From Gammaproteobacteria bacterium (GTDB lineage: Bacteria; Pseudomonadota; Gammaproteobacteria; Xanthomonadales; Marinicellaceae), in the NCBI GenBank assembly GCA_024280395.1, contig JAJRQG010000096.1, positions 45,428 to 109,427 on the forward strand: 64,000 nucleotides of DNA. The letters are read 5' to 3'. Of the stretch, positions 26,739 to 36,194 are shown one piece after another (position 1 is the stretch's first letter; the number at the start of each line of letters is the position of its first letter). The notes beneath the pieces are model-generated. The model saw only the letters and a list, made by a program, of their open reading frames with translations. It did not search any database and was not told the DNA's origin. A program made the translations under genes and the position numbers.

Positions 26739-29714
26739 ATGAAGTATTTTCTACCAGCCCTTGTCCTTTTGTTGATTTCAAAACTTGCAGTTGCTCAACT
26801 GTCAGGTCAATATACGATTGGAGGCGGTTCTCCTGACTATTCAACCATTCAAGCAGCAGTCAATGCTCTACATACTCAAGGGACTTCTGCACCCGTTGAA
26901 TTCCTGATTCGAGGAGGTACATACAACGATCAAATTACCATCAATAATTTTACCCGTACTGGCAATCCAACAGACACAGTAACATTTAGAAAGTCCTCGC
27001 CTTTGGCTACAGTAAATTGGGAATACAACGCACAAGGTTCTTCAACCAATTGGGTATTGCGGCTTGATGGGGCAAAATACATAACAGTGAGAGGCATGAC
27101 ATTTAACGCGGTATCTGCCAGTTATTTTGATTTAATCCACATTCAAGGAGAGGCGGCTAACAATATTTTTGAATTCTGCGATTTCAATGGCGTAGTTTCA
27201 CAAGGAAATTTAATTTTACAATCAGGTCTAGGTAATCATCCAAGTCATATCTTCAGGAATAATTCATTTTTATTTGGTGACAAGGCGATAGATTTTGATT
27301 ATCTATCTGGCGGATTCGATTCAACAGGTTTGCAAGTAATTGACAATACTTTTAGTGGGCAAGACAGTCGTGCTCTTGAATCTGGGACTGGCGGAGTACT
27401 TGTGACAGGAAATACCGTGTATGCTACCACTGTATCAAATCCTGATTATATTGGATTTAGTATTGACGATTTTTCGCCCATTATTGAAAACAACACGATT
27501 GATATGACTAAAGGAACAGCAGCTATTTGGGTTTTTAAAACAGGTGGAATAGGGGTAGAAGGCAGAATTGTTAATAATTTAATAGCAGTTAGAAGTACAA
27601 CAGCAAGCCGAGCAATATTTGTGGTAACCAGCAATATCAGTATCTATCACAATACGGTGCGCATGCGTTCAACAAATGGGCCTGCATTGTGGGTCAGTGG
27701 CAGTGCACAAACAACCCGTATTAACAACAATATTTTAATCAACGATGCCAGTGCAGGAGGAGGTCTGGCTTTAAGAATAGACGATGTCATCAGTATAGAA
27801 GATTCAAATAACAATGATTTGTACTCAACTGGTGCACTTTTAGTAAAATCAAATAACGTTGATTACAATAGTTTAAGTTCTTATTCTTCGGCTACAGGTT
27901 TTGACTTGGATTCATTCAGTAAAAATGTCACTTTTGTACAAAACTCCGGCACCAATGACTTGCACTTATTGGCGCCTTCAGATGCCGACGTAGAATTATT
28001 GGCTCCAACCTTGGCATCGGTTAGTTTGGATGTTGACGGTGATGCTAGAGGCGTGTTGAGTACTTTCAAAGGAGCCGATGAAGGCATGTCATTCGCACCT
28101 CTGGACAATGCGGATACCCCAAGTGGGTTTTACACTGTTGGTGGCAGTTCTCCGGATTATGCCAATCCAAATGACGCATTTATTTCTTTAAAACAAAGAG
28201 GCATGGCCGGCCCTGTAACCTTTCGAGTCAGACCAGGAAACTATACAGTTCATCAGACATTCAATAACATTGTTAGAACGGGAAATGTCGATGACTTGCT
28301 GTTGGTTAGAGCAGCAAATATGAACAATCCCCCTACATTTAGACATGCAGCAACCAATAACAATGATAACTGGGTGATAAAAATCCAAGACATGGACAAT
28401 GTGGGTTTCTTGTATATTAATTTCACTTCTACCAGTTTTGGTCAATATGGAAGATTGATTGATATTGATGGTGAGTCGAACGATATAGTAATTAGCAACA
28501 GCATAATGACTGGATTGACGGGCCAAACCAGTAATACAGCGGCTTTGCTATATTCAGATGAATCAGGACAAGATAACTTAATATTTGAGAAAAACACCTA
28601 CAACAATGGCAGCATAGCCATTAACATGACACCCCCCAATTCTTTTTCCCTGCCAAGAGGCTTGGATTTAAATATTTTGGAAAGTGTTTTTACCAATCAA
28701 GTAGTCTATGGAATAATTACCAACCACAATAGGCTTGTTTTTGAAGACAATGAAATTTTTAGCAGCAATAATGATATGTTGTCTTTATACGTTCGATATA
28801 ATGTTAACAATAAAATATCCAGAAACAAATTCCATTTAACTGGCAGTAATACAACTGCCATTGAGTTAAATGGAGCCGATGGAGGACAGATCATTGATCC
28901 ATCAATTGTGGCCAATAACTTCATTAAGGCCACCAATGGCTTGAATTTAAATACAGGATCTCATACAACAGACATTTATTTCAACACCATTGTGGCAACA
29001 AGTTCTCCTTTAACTATCGAGTTCAATATGACGCCCAATCACAGCAGGGGATTAAGATTGATTAATAATATCTTGTTTAATAATGGATCAGGTCCTGTAA
29101 TGACAATCGCAGATGATGTGGCATTTGAAGAAATTGATTTTAATAATTTCATCAATGCAACACCGACATTAATTGATTGGTATTCAACTGCCTATACTTC
29201 TTTGGCTACCTATCAAACAGCCACAAGTAATGATGCTAACTCAACTACAACCCCAGTAATATTTTCAAGCCTAGTCAATGCCGATTTTCATTTGGCCAGT
29301 TCATCATTGAATAACACCGCTTTAACAGGAAAGTCTGTGAGTTTGGTTGGAAATGACTATGACTTGGAAACACGACCCAATTCAGGGCCTTATATGGGGG
29401 CCGATGAAGTGACAGCCTTTCCTCTGGTCACTGAATTCTCTTTGGGAGGAACTGTAACAGGTCTAACCTCTGGCAGTGTTGATATTGATAATGTCAATGG
29501 AGATGCGTTGAGCAATCTGACCAATGGTGATTTCACTTTCCCCATATTCTTGTTTGATACTGTTTTTTATGAAGTACTTATAGTCAATCAACCACAGGTG
29601 GCAGATTTAAATTGTGTGGTATTAAATGGAACTGGGAATATTAACGGTCTAAATGTTAACGATATAGAAATCAAATGTAGTTCTGAAGAAATATTTACCG
29701 ACGGTTTTGAGTAA
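26739..29714 (+). CDS. Secreted right-handed beta-helix protein with C-terminal GFE tag
   Basis: A 991-aa exported protein. The signal peptide MKYFLPALVLLLISKLAVA is followed by two homologous parallel beta-helix units, starting at about residue 24 (YTIGGGSPDYSTIQAAVNAL) and about 463 (YTVGGSSPDYANPNDAFISL). Both contain many NNxI turns typical of pectate-lyase-like helices. Near the end, a ~90-residue beta-domain (GGTVTGLTSGSVDIDNVNGD) matches the C-terminal domain of the PQQ-propeller protein at 40364-42169, followed by the terminal EIFTDGFE. A polysaccharide-binding or surface role is possible; no catalytic residues are assigned. Confidence 0.8.
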   Translation: MKYFLPALVLLLISKLAVAQLSGQYTIGGGSPDYSTIQAAVNALHTQGTSAPVEFLIRGGTYNDQITINNFTRTGNPTDTVTFRKSSPLATVNWEYNAQGSSTNWVLRLDGAKYITVRGMTFNAVSASYFDLIHIQGEAANNIFEFCDFNGVVSQGNLILQSGLGNHPSHIFRNNSFLFGDKAIDFDYLSGGFDSTGLQVIDNTFSGQDSRALESGTGGVLVTGNTVYATTVSNPDYIGFSIDDFSPIIENNTIDMTKGTAAIWVFKTGGIGVEGRIVNNLIAVRSTTASRAIFVVTSNISIYHNTVRMRSTNGPALWVSGSAQTTRINNNILINDASAGGGLALRIDDVISIEDSNNNDLYSTGALLVKSNNVDYNSLSSYSSATGFDLDSFSKNVTFVQNSGTNDLHLLAPSDADVELLAPTLASVSLDVDGDARGVLSTFKGADEGMSFAPLDNADTPSGFYTVGGSSPDYANPNDAFISLKQRGMAGPVTFRVRPGNYTVHQTFNNIVRTGNVDDLLLVRAANMNNPPTFRHAATNNNDNWVIKIQDMDNVGFLYINFTSTSFGQYGRLIDIDGESNDIVISNSIMTGLTGQTSNTAALLYSDESGQDNLIFEKNTYNNGSIAINMTPPNSFSLPRGLDLNILESVFTNQVVYGIITNHNRLVFEDNEIFSSNNDMLSLYVRYNVNNKISRNKFHLTGSNTTAIELNGADGGQIIDPSIVANNFIKATNGLNLNTGSHTTDIYFNTIVATSSPLTIEFNMTPNHSRGLRLINNILFNNGSGPVMTIADDVAFEEIDFNNFINATPTLIDWYSTAYTSLATYQTATSNDANSTTTPVIFSSLVNADFHLASSSLNNTALTGKSVSLVGNDYDLETRPNSGPYMGADEVTAFPLVTEFSLGGTVTGLTSGSVDIDNVNGDALSNLTNGDFTFPIFLFDTVFYEVLIVNQPQVADLNCVVLNGTGNINGLNVNDIEIKCSSEEIFTDGFE

Positions 29715-29871
29715 CAATGAACAATCAAAAGTGTCAAATGCGGTCAATTTCGTACAATGAGTACATTTGAAAGTGTGACCTATGTAGTAAAATCAATAGA
29801 AACAGAGCTGAAGAGACTAAAATAGTGAAAATTTAGAGTCATTTCTGTCTGTATTGTAATACAGTATAGCA

Positions 29872-30651
29872 ATGAAATGGTTATTTATCATTGTGTTGTT
29901 ATATTGCCAAGTCAGTTTTGCAGGCATCTCAGAAACTATTTTTGCTGACAGTTTTGAAACAATTGCTTGTGTTGAAGATGTTGTGTTCTCGGAAAACTTT
30001 GCACTTCCCAATCAATCAGGTTGGGGTGGACTATGGCAAGAGTCTGGTACCAGTTCAGAAGTGATTGAAGTACTTAATAATCAAGGACGATTGGTGGCTT
30101 TGTCATCCAATATGCCGTATTCATTGGGCAGAATGAAACATCCATTGGACGAAGTCAACGCCGAAGCTTTGTTCTCACTTGTTTTCGAAAATGCAGGCAG
30201 TCAAGGCATGGGTTTTTATCTGCGCAGCAATGGTGGTCACCTAGACAAAACCAATCCAACTGGACAAGGGTATGGCGTATTTATCGAAAGATTTGCCGGT
30301 GACGAATCCCGATTAGGCTTGTGGTATGAACACGATGGAATTGAAACCGCTTTTATCAGGCAGCCACAAATTTCACCGGGCGTGTTTTATGATTTCCAAA
30401 CCGAAGTAAAATACTGGGTTAGATACCAAGTCTTTCAGGAAACGCCCACAACAACGATGTTGCGAGCAAAGATTTGGCAAGATGGACAATCAGAACCCAT
30501 TGCTTGGGGTGTTAGTCAAACAAACAATTATCCTCCGTTACAGAATTTAGCCGATGGCATAGTTGTAGATTCTTATCACACACAAACAACTGGCACGATA
30601 ACACAAGGTGTTAGAATCGATGACATTGCGGTGACTCGAATTTGTAATTAA
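29872..30651 (+). CDS. Exported protein with N-terminal FADSFE motif, unknown
   Basis: A 259-aa protein with a signal peptide (MKWLFIIVLLYCQVSFAG). Immediately after the cleavage site it has TIFADSFE, a near copy of the C-terminal GFE tag seen in neighbouring exported proteins. The remainder is beta-rich (EALFSLVFENAGSQGMGFYL, GQGYGVFIERFAG, VRIDDIAVTRIC) and resembles a jelly-roll or concanavalin-like carbohydrate-binding fold. No enzyme motif seen. It lies about 155 bp downstream of the beta-helix gene. Confidence 0.68.
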   Translation: MKWLFIIVLLYCQVSFAGISETIFADSFETIACVEDVVFSENFALPNQSGWGGLWQESGTSSEVIEVLNNQGRLVALSSNMPYSLGRMKHPLDEVNAEALFSLVFENAGSQGMGFYLRSNGGHLDKTNPTGQGYGVFIERFAGDESRLGLWYEHDGIETAFIRQPQISPGVFYDFQTEVKYWVRYQVFQETPTTTMLRAKIWQDGQSEPIAWGVSQTNNYPPLQNLADGIVVDSYHTQTTGTITQGVRIDDIAVTRICN

Positions 30652-30863
30652 CCACCTGCAAAGAAATCGAAGACATTCTCTAAATTACTACTGCGCGTTT
30701 TGTACATCTCTGTAAAAGTACATTGTGTACAAGTCACGGTAGTAAAATGCTTGTTTTGAACATCAAAGATCTTTGACAACAAACCACCAGTGGCACGAAA
30801 TTGGTCAACATCGTATTTATTGTTGCTACATTTTGGGCAAACCCACATGGATAAACTATTCAT
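30648..30863 (-). CDS. Small zinc-ribbon protein
   Basis: A 71-aa protein with two CxxC knuckles (WVCPKCSNNKYDVDQF and TVTCTQCTFTEMYK), as in the zinc-ribbon nucleic-acid-binding family of PF09855 type. A Phe/Gly tail (VFDFFAGG) ends the protein. It is convergent with the exported protein at 29872-30651 and overlaps its end by four bases. Function is unknown; the family is broadly conserved. Confidence 0.75.
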   Translation of the reverse strand: MNSLSMWVCPKCSNNKYDVDQFRATGGLLSKIFDVQNKHFTTVTCTQCTFTEMYKTRSSNLENVFDFFAGG

Positions 30864-30988
30864 AATACTCTCTGTAGTAGTTGATAAATATAACTATATC
30901 AAACCATTGGACTCAAATCATGTGCCTGAAGTCACCATTTTTGTATAATGGTGTTATTTAATAGCCAATTTAATAGCCAATAACTACT

Positions 30989-32197
30989 ATGTTCAAATGG
31001 GACACACTCATCATCAATGCCAATGTTGCGACCATGGCGGAAGGTTCACACGAATATGGCATGATTGAAAATGGAGCGGTTGGGATTTTAGATGGGAGAA
31101 TTGAATGGGTTGGAACCACAGCGGGTATTAAAAACAGTATCGAAACTTTGGCAAAAGAATTAATTGATGCCGAAGGTTGCTTATTAACCCCGGGTTTAAT
31201 TGATTGTCACACGCACTTGGTGTTTGCAGGTAACCGAGCGGATGAATTTGAACAACGGTTGAATGGTGTGGCTTATACAGAAATTGCAAAACAAGGAGGA
31301 GGGATTCTCTCAACGGTTCGGGCAACCCGTGCGGCCAGTTTTGATGAACTGTATGCGCAATCATTGCCGCGTTTCCAGGCATTAATCAGTGAAGGAGTGA
31401 CCACGGTAGAAATCAAATCGGGTTACGGCTTAGATTTTAACTCAGAGCTGAAAATGCTACAAGTGGCCAAAAAACTGGGCGAAGAATACAATATCCAAGT
31501 CAAAACAACCTTGTTGGCCGCCCATGCTGTACCACCCGAATACAAAGACAATGCCGATAAGTACGTGGATGTTATCTGTACAGAAATTATTCCCAAGATT
31601 GCAGATTTAAAGGTTGCCGATTGTGTTGATGCATTCTGTGAAGGCATCGGTTTTAGTTACGATCAAACCAAGCGGGTTTTTGATGCAGCAGCCCGTTGGG
31701 GTTTTCCAGTTAAATTACACGCCGATCAATTGAGTGATTTAAATGGTGCAGCTTTGGTTGCAGAATACGCAGGACTATCCGCCGATCATGTAGAATACAC
31801 CAGCTTAAAAAGTGTCAAAGCCATGGCCAAAGCAGGAACAGTAGCGGTGTTGTTGCCTTATGCTTTTTATAGTCTTAAAGAAACCAAATTACCACCCATT
31901 GAAGCTTTCAGAAAACACCATGTTCCCATTGCCGTATCAACCGACTGTAACCCAGGAATAGCGCCCTGTAGTTCATTGCTAACTACTATGAATCAAGCCT
32001 GTATCCAGTTTTCACTCACCCCAGAAGAAGTATTGGCGGGTGTCACCAGAAATGCAGCTTTAGCGCTAGGCATAGAAGATGAAGTAGGCAGTATCGAGTT
32101 TGGTAAAAAAGCCAACATGGTCTTATGGAATGTGAAAAAACCTGCTGATTTGTGTTATTGGCAGGGTATGAATCGGGTTAAGCGTATTTTTAAGTGA
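30989..32197 (+). CDS. hutI: Imidazolonepropionase
   Basis: Hydrolyses 4-imidazolone-5-propanoate to N-formimino-L-glutamate in histidine degradation. The 402-aa amidohydrolase shows the metal ligands in DCHTHLVFAGNR, KLHADQLSD and STDCNPGIAPCSS, plus the family segment FEQRLNGVAYTEIAKQGGGI. hutH, hutU and hutG are not adjacent, so the pathway must be split in this genome. The 3' flank is occupied by a dispersed repeat. Confidence 0.96.
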   Translation: MFKWDTLIINANVATMAEGSHEYGMIENGAVGILDGRIEWVGTTAGIKNSIETLAKELIDAEGCLLTPGLIDCHTHLVFAGNRADEFEQRLNGVAYTEIAKQGGGILSTVRATRAASFDELYAQSLPRFQALISEGVTTVEIKSGYGLDFNSELKMLQVAKKLGEEYNIQVKTTLLAAHAVPPEYKDNADKYVDVICTEIIPKIADLKVADCVDAFCEGIGFSYDQTKRVFDAAARWGFPVKLHADQLSDLNGAALVAEYAGLSADHVEYTSLKSVKAMAKAGTVAVLLPYAFYSLKETKLPPIEAFRKHHVPIAVSTDCNPGIAPCSSLLTTMNQACIQFSLTPEEVLAGVTRNAALALGIEDEVGSIEFGKKANMVLWNVKKPADLCYWQGMNRVKRIFK

Positions 32198-32210
32198 TGG
32201 GTTTTTGCCG

Positions 32211-32267
32211 TGAAGGAAAGATCAAAAGCAATTATCGCACAGCGGCACAAAGGCACAGCGAAAAGAT
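32211..32267 (+). repeat. Dispersed repeat, left flank of lipoprotein gene
   Basis: Contains GATCAAAAGCAATTATCGC and ACAGCGGCACAAAGGCACAG, related to the first part of the repeat at 11010-11160. An inverted copy is at 32800-32841. Confidence 0.75.
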
Positions 32268-32398
32268 ATAGGTCAATAATAGATATTTTGTATTAATTAC
32301 TGGCATGTTAGGTGTCAATATACTATACCAATTAATTAAATATTTAATTAATTCATAAAAAGCCTTATATTTGTAGTATGTTTTACTGTTGTAATATA

Positions 32399-32758
32399 AT
32401 GAAATCAAGTTTAATAATTTTAATATCCTTTTCTTTTATAATCTCATGTTCACATTTTGGTATGGATGAACATGAAATTCAAATGAAGTATTTAAATAAA
32501 ACACCATTAGGTTCGGATTTGAAAACAGTGCTAAAGCTTCATAAAAAAGAGTTGGAAAGTAAAGATAAATATTGGGAACATTACACCCGACATGGTTGCC
32601 AGAATCCAGATAATGCAACAGTTCGAACTGAGGGATCTATTATTAGAGGAAGATTAGGTGTACGATTAGTGTTAGAACAAATATTTATCATATATTGTTT
32701 TGATGAATTTGATAAATTGGAAGCCTTAAATATTATTATTGAAATAGATGGTATATAA
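32399..32758 (+). CDS. Small putative lipoprotein
   Basis: A 119-aa product from ATG 32399. The N-terminus MKSSLIILISFSFIISCS ends in a lipobox (IISC), so it is likely lipid-anchored at the Cys. Two further Cys (HGCQN and IYCFDEF) could form a disulfide. No family is recognised. The gene is AT-rich and bracketed by inverted copies of the same repeat (32211-32267 and 32800-32841), suggesting acquisition as a unit. Confidence 0.65.
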   Translation: MKSSLIILISFSFIISCSHFGMDEHEIQMKYLNKTPLGSDLKTVLKLHKKELESKDKYWEHYTRHGCQNPDNATVRTEGSIIRGRLGVRLVLEQIFIIYCFDEFDKLEALNIIIEIDGI

Positions 32759-32799
32759 AATCAGAGCAATCTTAATTCTCTAGATAAGGATAAGAAAAG

Positions 32800-32841
32800 C
32801 TTTTGATCTTTCGCCGTGCCTCTGTGCCGCCGTGCGAAAAA
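32800..32841 (-). repeat. Dispersed repeat, right flank, inverted
   Basis: Reads CTTTTGATCTTTCGCCGTGC then CTCTGTGCCGCCGTGCG; its reverse complement matches 32219-32265 over about 30 bases. Confidence 0.75.
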
Positions 32842-33009
32842 CCCAATTCCTAAGTATCTCAAAATCACCAGTTAAAATCTATTCAATTATAAAGTTCACA
32901 TCAAAAACCTCAGTGTCCTAGCGCCTGTGTCAGAAAAAAAACAATATTTTGTAACTATTCCAAGTTTTAAGAGTTGTATAGAGTATATTTATAAAAATTG
33001 GAAATCAAC

Positions 33010-33777
33010 ATGAAAAAATTAAGTTATGGGATATTAATCCTTAGTACATTGGCATTTAATGTGTGGGCATTTGGTGAGTTGTCATTCAAAAAGCAGTTAT
33101 CTATTCAAGGCAATAGCGCAAAAGAAATATTCATTGATGTAGGAGCGGGCAATCTAAATGTCAGCAGTGGCGATATTGAAGATGTCACTGTCAATGCCAG
33201 AGTGTATTCAAAAAAATATGACAGCATACAAGATCTCTCAGATGCCTTTGAGAATAAAATGATCTTTAGCCTTGAAGGAAAAGGTTCTAGAATTGTGTTA
33301 AAGGCCATGCATAAAAAAACCTTCTTTGGAAACAACAATTCGGAAATTTTCATTGATCTTGATATTGTGGTTCCTAGGAAGATGAATGTTGAAATAGATG
33401 ATGGCTCTGGGGATATGTGGGTACGTGATATTGGTGGAACACTTGAAATTGATGATGGTTCGGGTTCTACTTTTATCGACAATATTGGAGGCAAAATATT
33501 CATCGATGATGGGTCAGGAAATTTGACGATTAACAATGTTCGCGGCAGCGTTATTATTGATGATGGTTCAGGAAAAATCACCATGAATAATATTGATGGG
33601 GATATTACCATTGATGATGGGTCTGGAGGAGTGACGATTGTTCAGGTCACAGGTGATGTTAGAGTAGATGACAGTTCTGGTTCAATCAATGTAGAAGAAA
33701 TGGCAGGCCATTTTAAATTGATAGATGATGGCAGTGGCAGTGTTTTTGTTAATGGTAAAAAATGGAACGATGATTAA
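33010..33777 (+). CDS. Exported beta-solenoid-like protein with IDDGSG repeats
   Basis: A 255-aa protein starting MKKLSYGILILSTLAFNVWA (signal peptide); an ATG-like start at 32998 would add four residues. From about residue 115, eight repeats of about 17-20 residues each carry (I/V)DDGSG or DDSSG followed by a strand and a (I/V)xG turn, as in EIDDGSGDMWVRDIGG. This is the pattern of DUF4097-like beta-solenoids. The Asp-rich turns could bind calcium, which is inference. A strong terminator follows eight bases after the stop. Confidence 0.78.
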   Translation: MKKLSYGILILSTLAFNVWAFGELSFKKQLSIQGNSAKEIFIDVGAGNLNVSSGDIEDVTVNARVYSKKYDSIQDLSDAFENKMIFSLEGKGSRIVLKAMHKKTFFGNNNSEIFIDLDIVVPRKMNVEIDDGSGDMWVRDIGGTLEIDDGSGSTFIDNIGGKIFIDDGSGNLTINNVRGSVIIDDGSGKITMNNIDGDITIDDGSGGVTIVQVTGDVRVDDSSGSINVEEMAGHFKLIDDGSGSVFVNGKKWNDD

Positions 33778-33785
33778 TTATATTA

Positions 33786-33820
33786 AAAAAAGCCTTGGTA
33801 GTAATCTACCAAGGCTTTTT
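33786..33820. terminator. Bidirectional intrinsic terminator
   Basis: A perfect hairpin, AAAAAGCCTTGGTAG, loop TAAT, CTACCAAGGCTTTTT, between convergent genes. A-tract and T-tract on either side allow it to act in both directions. Confidence 0.9.
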
Positions 33821-33850
33821 CACAGTTTTCAACTTACAATTTTCAATTGT

Positions 33851-34342
33851 TTACGCTTGCGGCGGTAACCCATCATCGGCATCGGGTGATTTGTCTTTAC
33901 CACCAAATTTAGAACCAATCCAACCAGCAGCTTTGTCTTTCATTTCGCGGAATTTCTTAGAACCTTTTTCGAGCTTTGCTTCCCATTCAGGATCGGCTTC
34001 TTGGCCTTCGGTCACTTTAAAAAATACTTGCATTAGAGCAGTCATGGCAAATGGGTCTATTAATGCAGCTTTGATACTAATAGATGCGACGACAGCGATT
34101 ACTAGGGGCATATAACCCAAATCGTAATTACCCATTTTCAACATAGCTGCAATGGGACCCCATGTAATTACAATCACAATAAGTGTTAATATCCAACTAA
34201 TGGCTGTTACAAATACAGCATTTTTTAGAAATTTCTTGTAATTTTGTGCATACAATACAATAGCGGTCTTTGAGCCTTCCCATGGATTGTCTATTTCATT
34301 TTTAATGTTGTAAGCCAAGATAATTTCATCTACATAAGTCAC
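33851..34342 (-). pseudogene. C-terminal part of a frameshifted membrane protein
   Basis: A 163-codon frame beginning with GTG (MTYVDEIILAYNIKNE) with two transmembrane helices (about 40-65 and 75-100) and a charged, cytoplasm-like tail. The reading frame is open upstream of the GTG as FINTVIRNSVTYVDEI, the sequence expected to continue the 34339-34857 product. The two frames join if one T is restored in the run read at 34367-34369 (minus strand). I therefore treat it as the 3' part of one broken ~335-codon gene. A sequencing error would look the same. Confidence 0.75.
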
Positions 34343-34857
34343 TGAATTTCTGATGACAGTATTGATAAACTAACAATAGGTTTTGGGATAAAGGGCAGAA
34401 AAGTCATAATTCCTGAAAATAGTCGAGTAATGAACTTCACTACGCCTTTGATTATTTGATCGACAGCAAACAAAACTGATGCCTCTTTAAAACGCTCCTT
34501 GACAATACTTTGAGCATAGGCGATTTGTCCTTTGCCTGATGGAATTTCTTCGCCATCCAAGTGTTTTAAAATAACTGCGATATGTCCTGCTTTTACCATG
34601 TAAAGTAAATATTCCCGCACGTAATAGAGAACTCCGGAAACAATGGCAAAACCACCAAACATACCATACATCAGCCCCGTTGCTGAGCCATCTTCACCGC
34701 CAGCGACACTGCCAACAGACCACCCAATGCCAGCTCCTGTGCCAGTGCCAATAATATAACCAATGGTAATTCCGAAATAAATCAGGAATCGAAATAGCAT
34801 AAATTCTTTGGTTTTCCAAAGTGCTGAAAATACTTCTTTAATTTTAAAATCTAACAT
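34339..34857 (-). pseudogene. N-terminal part of a frameshifted membrane protein
   Basis: A 172-codon frame with Gly-rich transmembrane segments (YFGITIGYIIGTGTGAGIG and LMYGMFGGFAIVSGVLYYV) and a conserved-looking RFKEASVLFAVDQIIKGVV helix. After FLPFIPKPIVS the translation turns to a nonsense tail (LSILSSEIQ) and stops, while the next frame continues as FINTVIRNSV. The intact protein is an uncharacterised four-helix inner-membrane family. The upstream 3' neighbour trpS is separated by a REP-like hairpin. Confidence 0.75.
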
Positions 34858-34865
34858 AGTTGTTT

Positions 34866-34950
34866 TTTAAAAGGGGTCAGTACCCTTTAGCTCCATCTTG
34901 TTATCACCAAAGCATTTGTTCGGTGTTAAAGGGTACTGACCCCTTTTAAA
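34866..34950. repeat. REP-like hairpin element
   Basis: Inverted arms AAAAGGGGTCAGTACCCTTT (34869-34888) and the reverse complement at 34928-34947 enclose a ~40-base loop. GGGGTCAGxxCCC elements of this type are often spread by REP-associated tyrosine (Y1) transposases; none is in the window. The trpS stop codon lies at its edge. Confidence 0.75.
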
Positions 34951-35950
34951 AAATAGGCCTTATGCCCACCGCATTCTTTAATTTTTGTAAAAATGGCACA
35001 GAAAACTCTCTAGCTTTTTGTGCGCCTTTCAATAACTCTTGTTCGATCAGTTCAGGTTGCTCCATGAATTCATTGTATCTTTCTCTGGGCTCTGCCAGTT
35101 CGGCATTGATTAATTCAAATAACTCTTGTTTAGCAGTACCCCAAGCTATACCATCAGCAAAGCTTTTGGCAAATTGTTCAGTTTGCTCTTTGCTTGCAAA
35201 AGCTTTGTAAATATCAAATACAAATGAATCAGTTGGATCCTTGGGTTCGCCAGGTTCCAACATGTTGGTCTTGATTTTCATGATATGCTTGCGTAATTTC
35301 TTTTCAGGCAACCACAATGGAATGGTATTGTTATAACTCTTGCTCATTTTGCGCCCATCAAGTCCAGGTAAAATAGCTTGATCTTTAGCCACAATGGTCT
35401 GTGGCATCACAAAATGCTCACCAAAATGGTGGTTGTATCTGGCAGCGATGTCGCGCGCCATTTCTAAATGTTGGGTTTGATCCTTACCAACAGGCACTTG
35501 ATCGGCATTAAACATTAAAATGTCAGCAGTCATCAATACAGGATAAGAAAACAAACCCATTGTGATGCCTTTATCTGGATCATTGGCACCTGTTTCCTCA
35601 TTTTCAGCCACCAATGCTTTGTATGCATGTGAGCGGTTCATTAATCCTTTGGAACACATACAGGTCAATAACCATGTCAACTCTGGAATTTCAGGAATGT
35701 CTGATTGACGATAAAACATCGCATTGTCGGTATCTAACCCCAAAGCCAACCAAGTGGCCGCAATCTCTTTGGTAGATTGGGCGATTTTTTCTGGCTCCCA
35801 ACATTTTATTAAGGCATGTAAGTCTGCTAAAAAGAAGTAGCTCTCGAAATTACCTGATTTACTTTTTTCTATCGCAGGCTTTATAGCGCCCACATAATTA
35901 CCCAAATGTGGCGAGCCAGTAGTGGTGATACCTGTCAGAACAGTTGTCAT
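34946..35950 (-). CDS. trpS: Tryptophan--tRNA ligase
   Basis: Charges tRNA-Trp. The 334-aa class I synthetase has the HIGH-type motif [14 protein letters not shown] at residues 10-23 and KMSKS in [11 protein letters not shown] at about 198. [17 protein letters not shown] binds the substrate side. Length and start are normal. Its stop codon TAA sits in the edge of the REP-like hairpin, so the final residues (GIRPIF) may be slightly altered. Confidence 0.97.
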   Translation of the reverse strand: MTTVLTGITTTGSPHLGNYVGAIKPAIEKSKSGNFESYFFLADLHALIKCWEPEKIAQSTKEIAATWLALGLDTDNAMFYRQSDIPEIPELTWLLTCMCSKGLMNRSHAYKALVAENEETGANDPDKGITMGLFSYPVLMTADILMFNADQVPVGKDQTQHLEMARDIAARYNHHFGEHFVMPQTIVAKDQAILPGLDGRKMSKSYNNTIPLWLPEKKLRKHIMKIKTNMLEPGEPKDPTDSFVFDIYKAFASKEQTEQFAKSFADGIAWGTAKQELFELINAELAEPRERYNEFMEQPELIEQELLKGAQKAREFSVPFLQKLKNAVGIRPIF

Positions 35951-36194
35951 TAATGCAATCCAAAATTATATAAAGTTAAATCATAAGCATTGTGAATCTA
36001 TTTATCAACAAATAAACAGTTGCTTATTATGTATACGTCTTTTTTGGGCAAAAGGTGCCACATTATTTTATGTTAAAATATTTTCTTTAATAGTCTTATA
36101 TTCAAAAAATCAATTATACGTTAATATTTGCATTGTGTTTTTATTTACGGGTCAAGCTATATCGAGATTTTGGACTGTGATAAACTGTTCAAAC

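Noticed and set aside
33105..33611. A long minus-strand frame opposite the IDDGSG repeats
   Set aside because: It is the antisense shadow of a repetitive gene; its Pro/Ser/Glu-rich periodicity mirrors the sense repeats.
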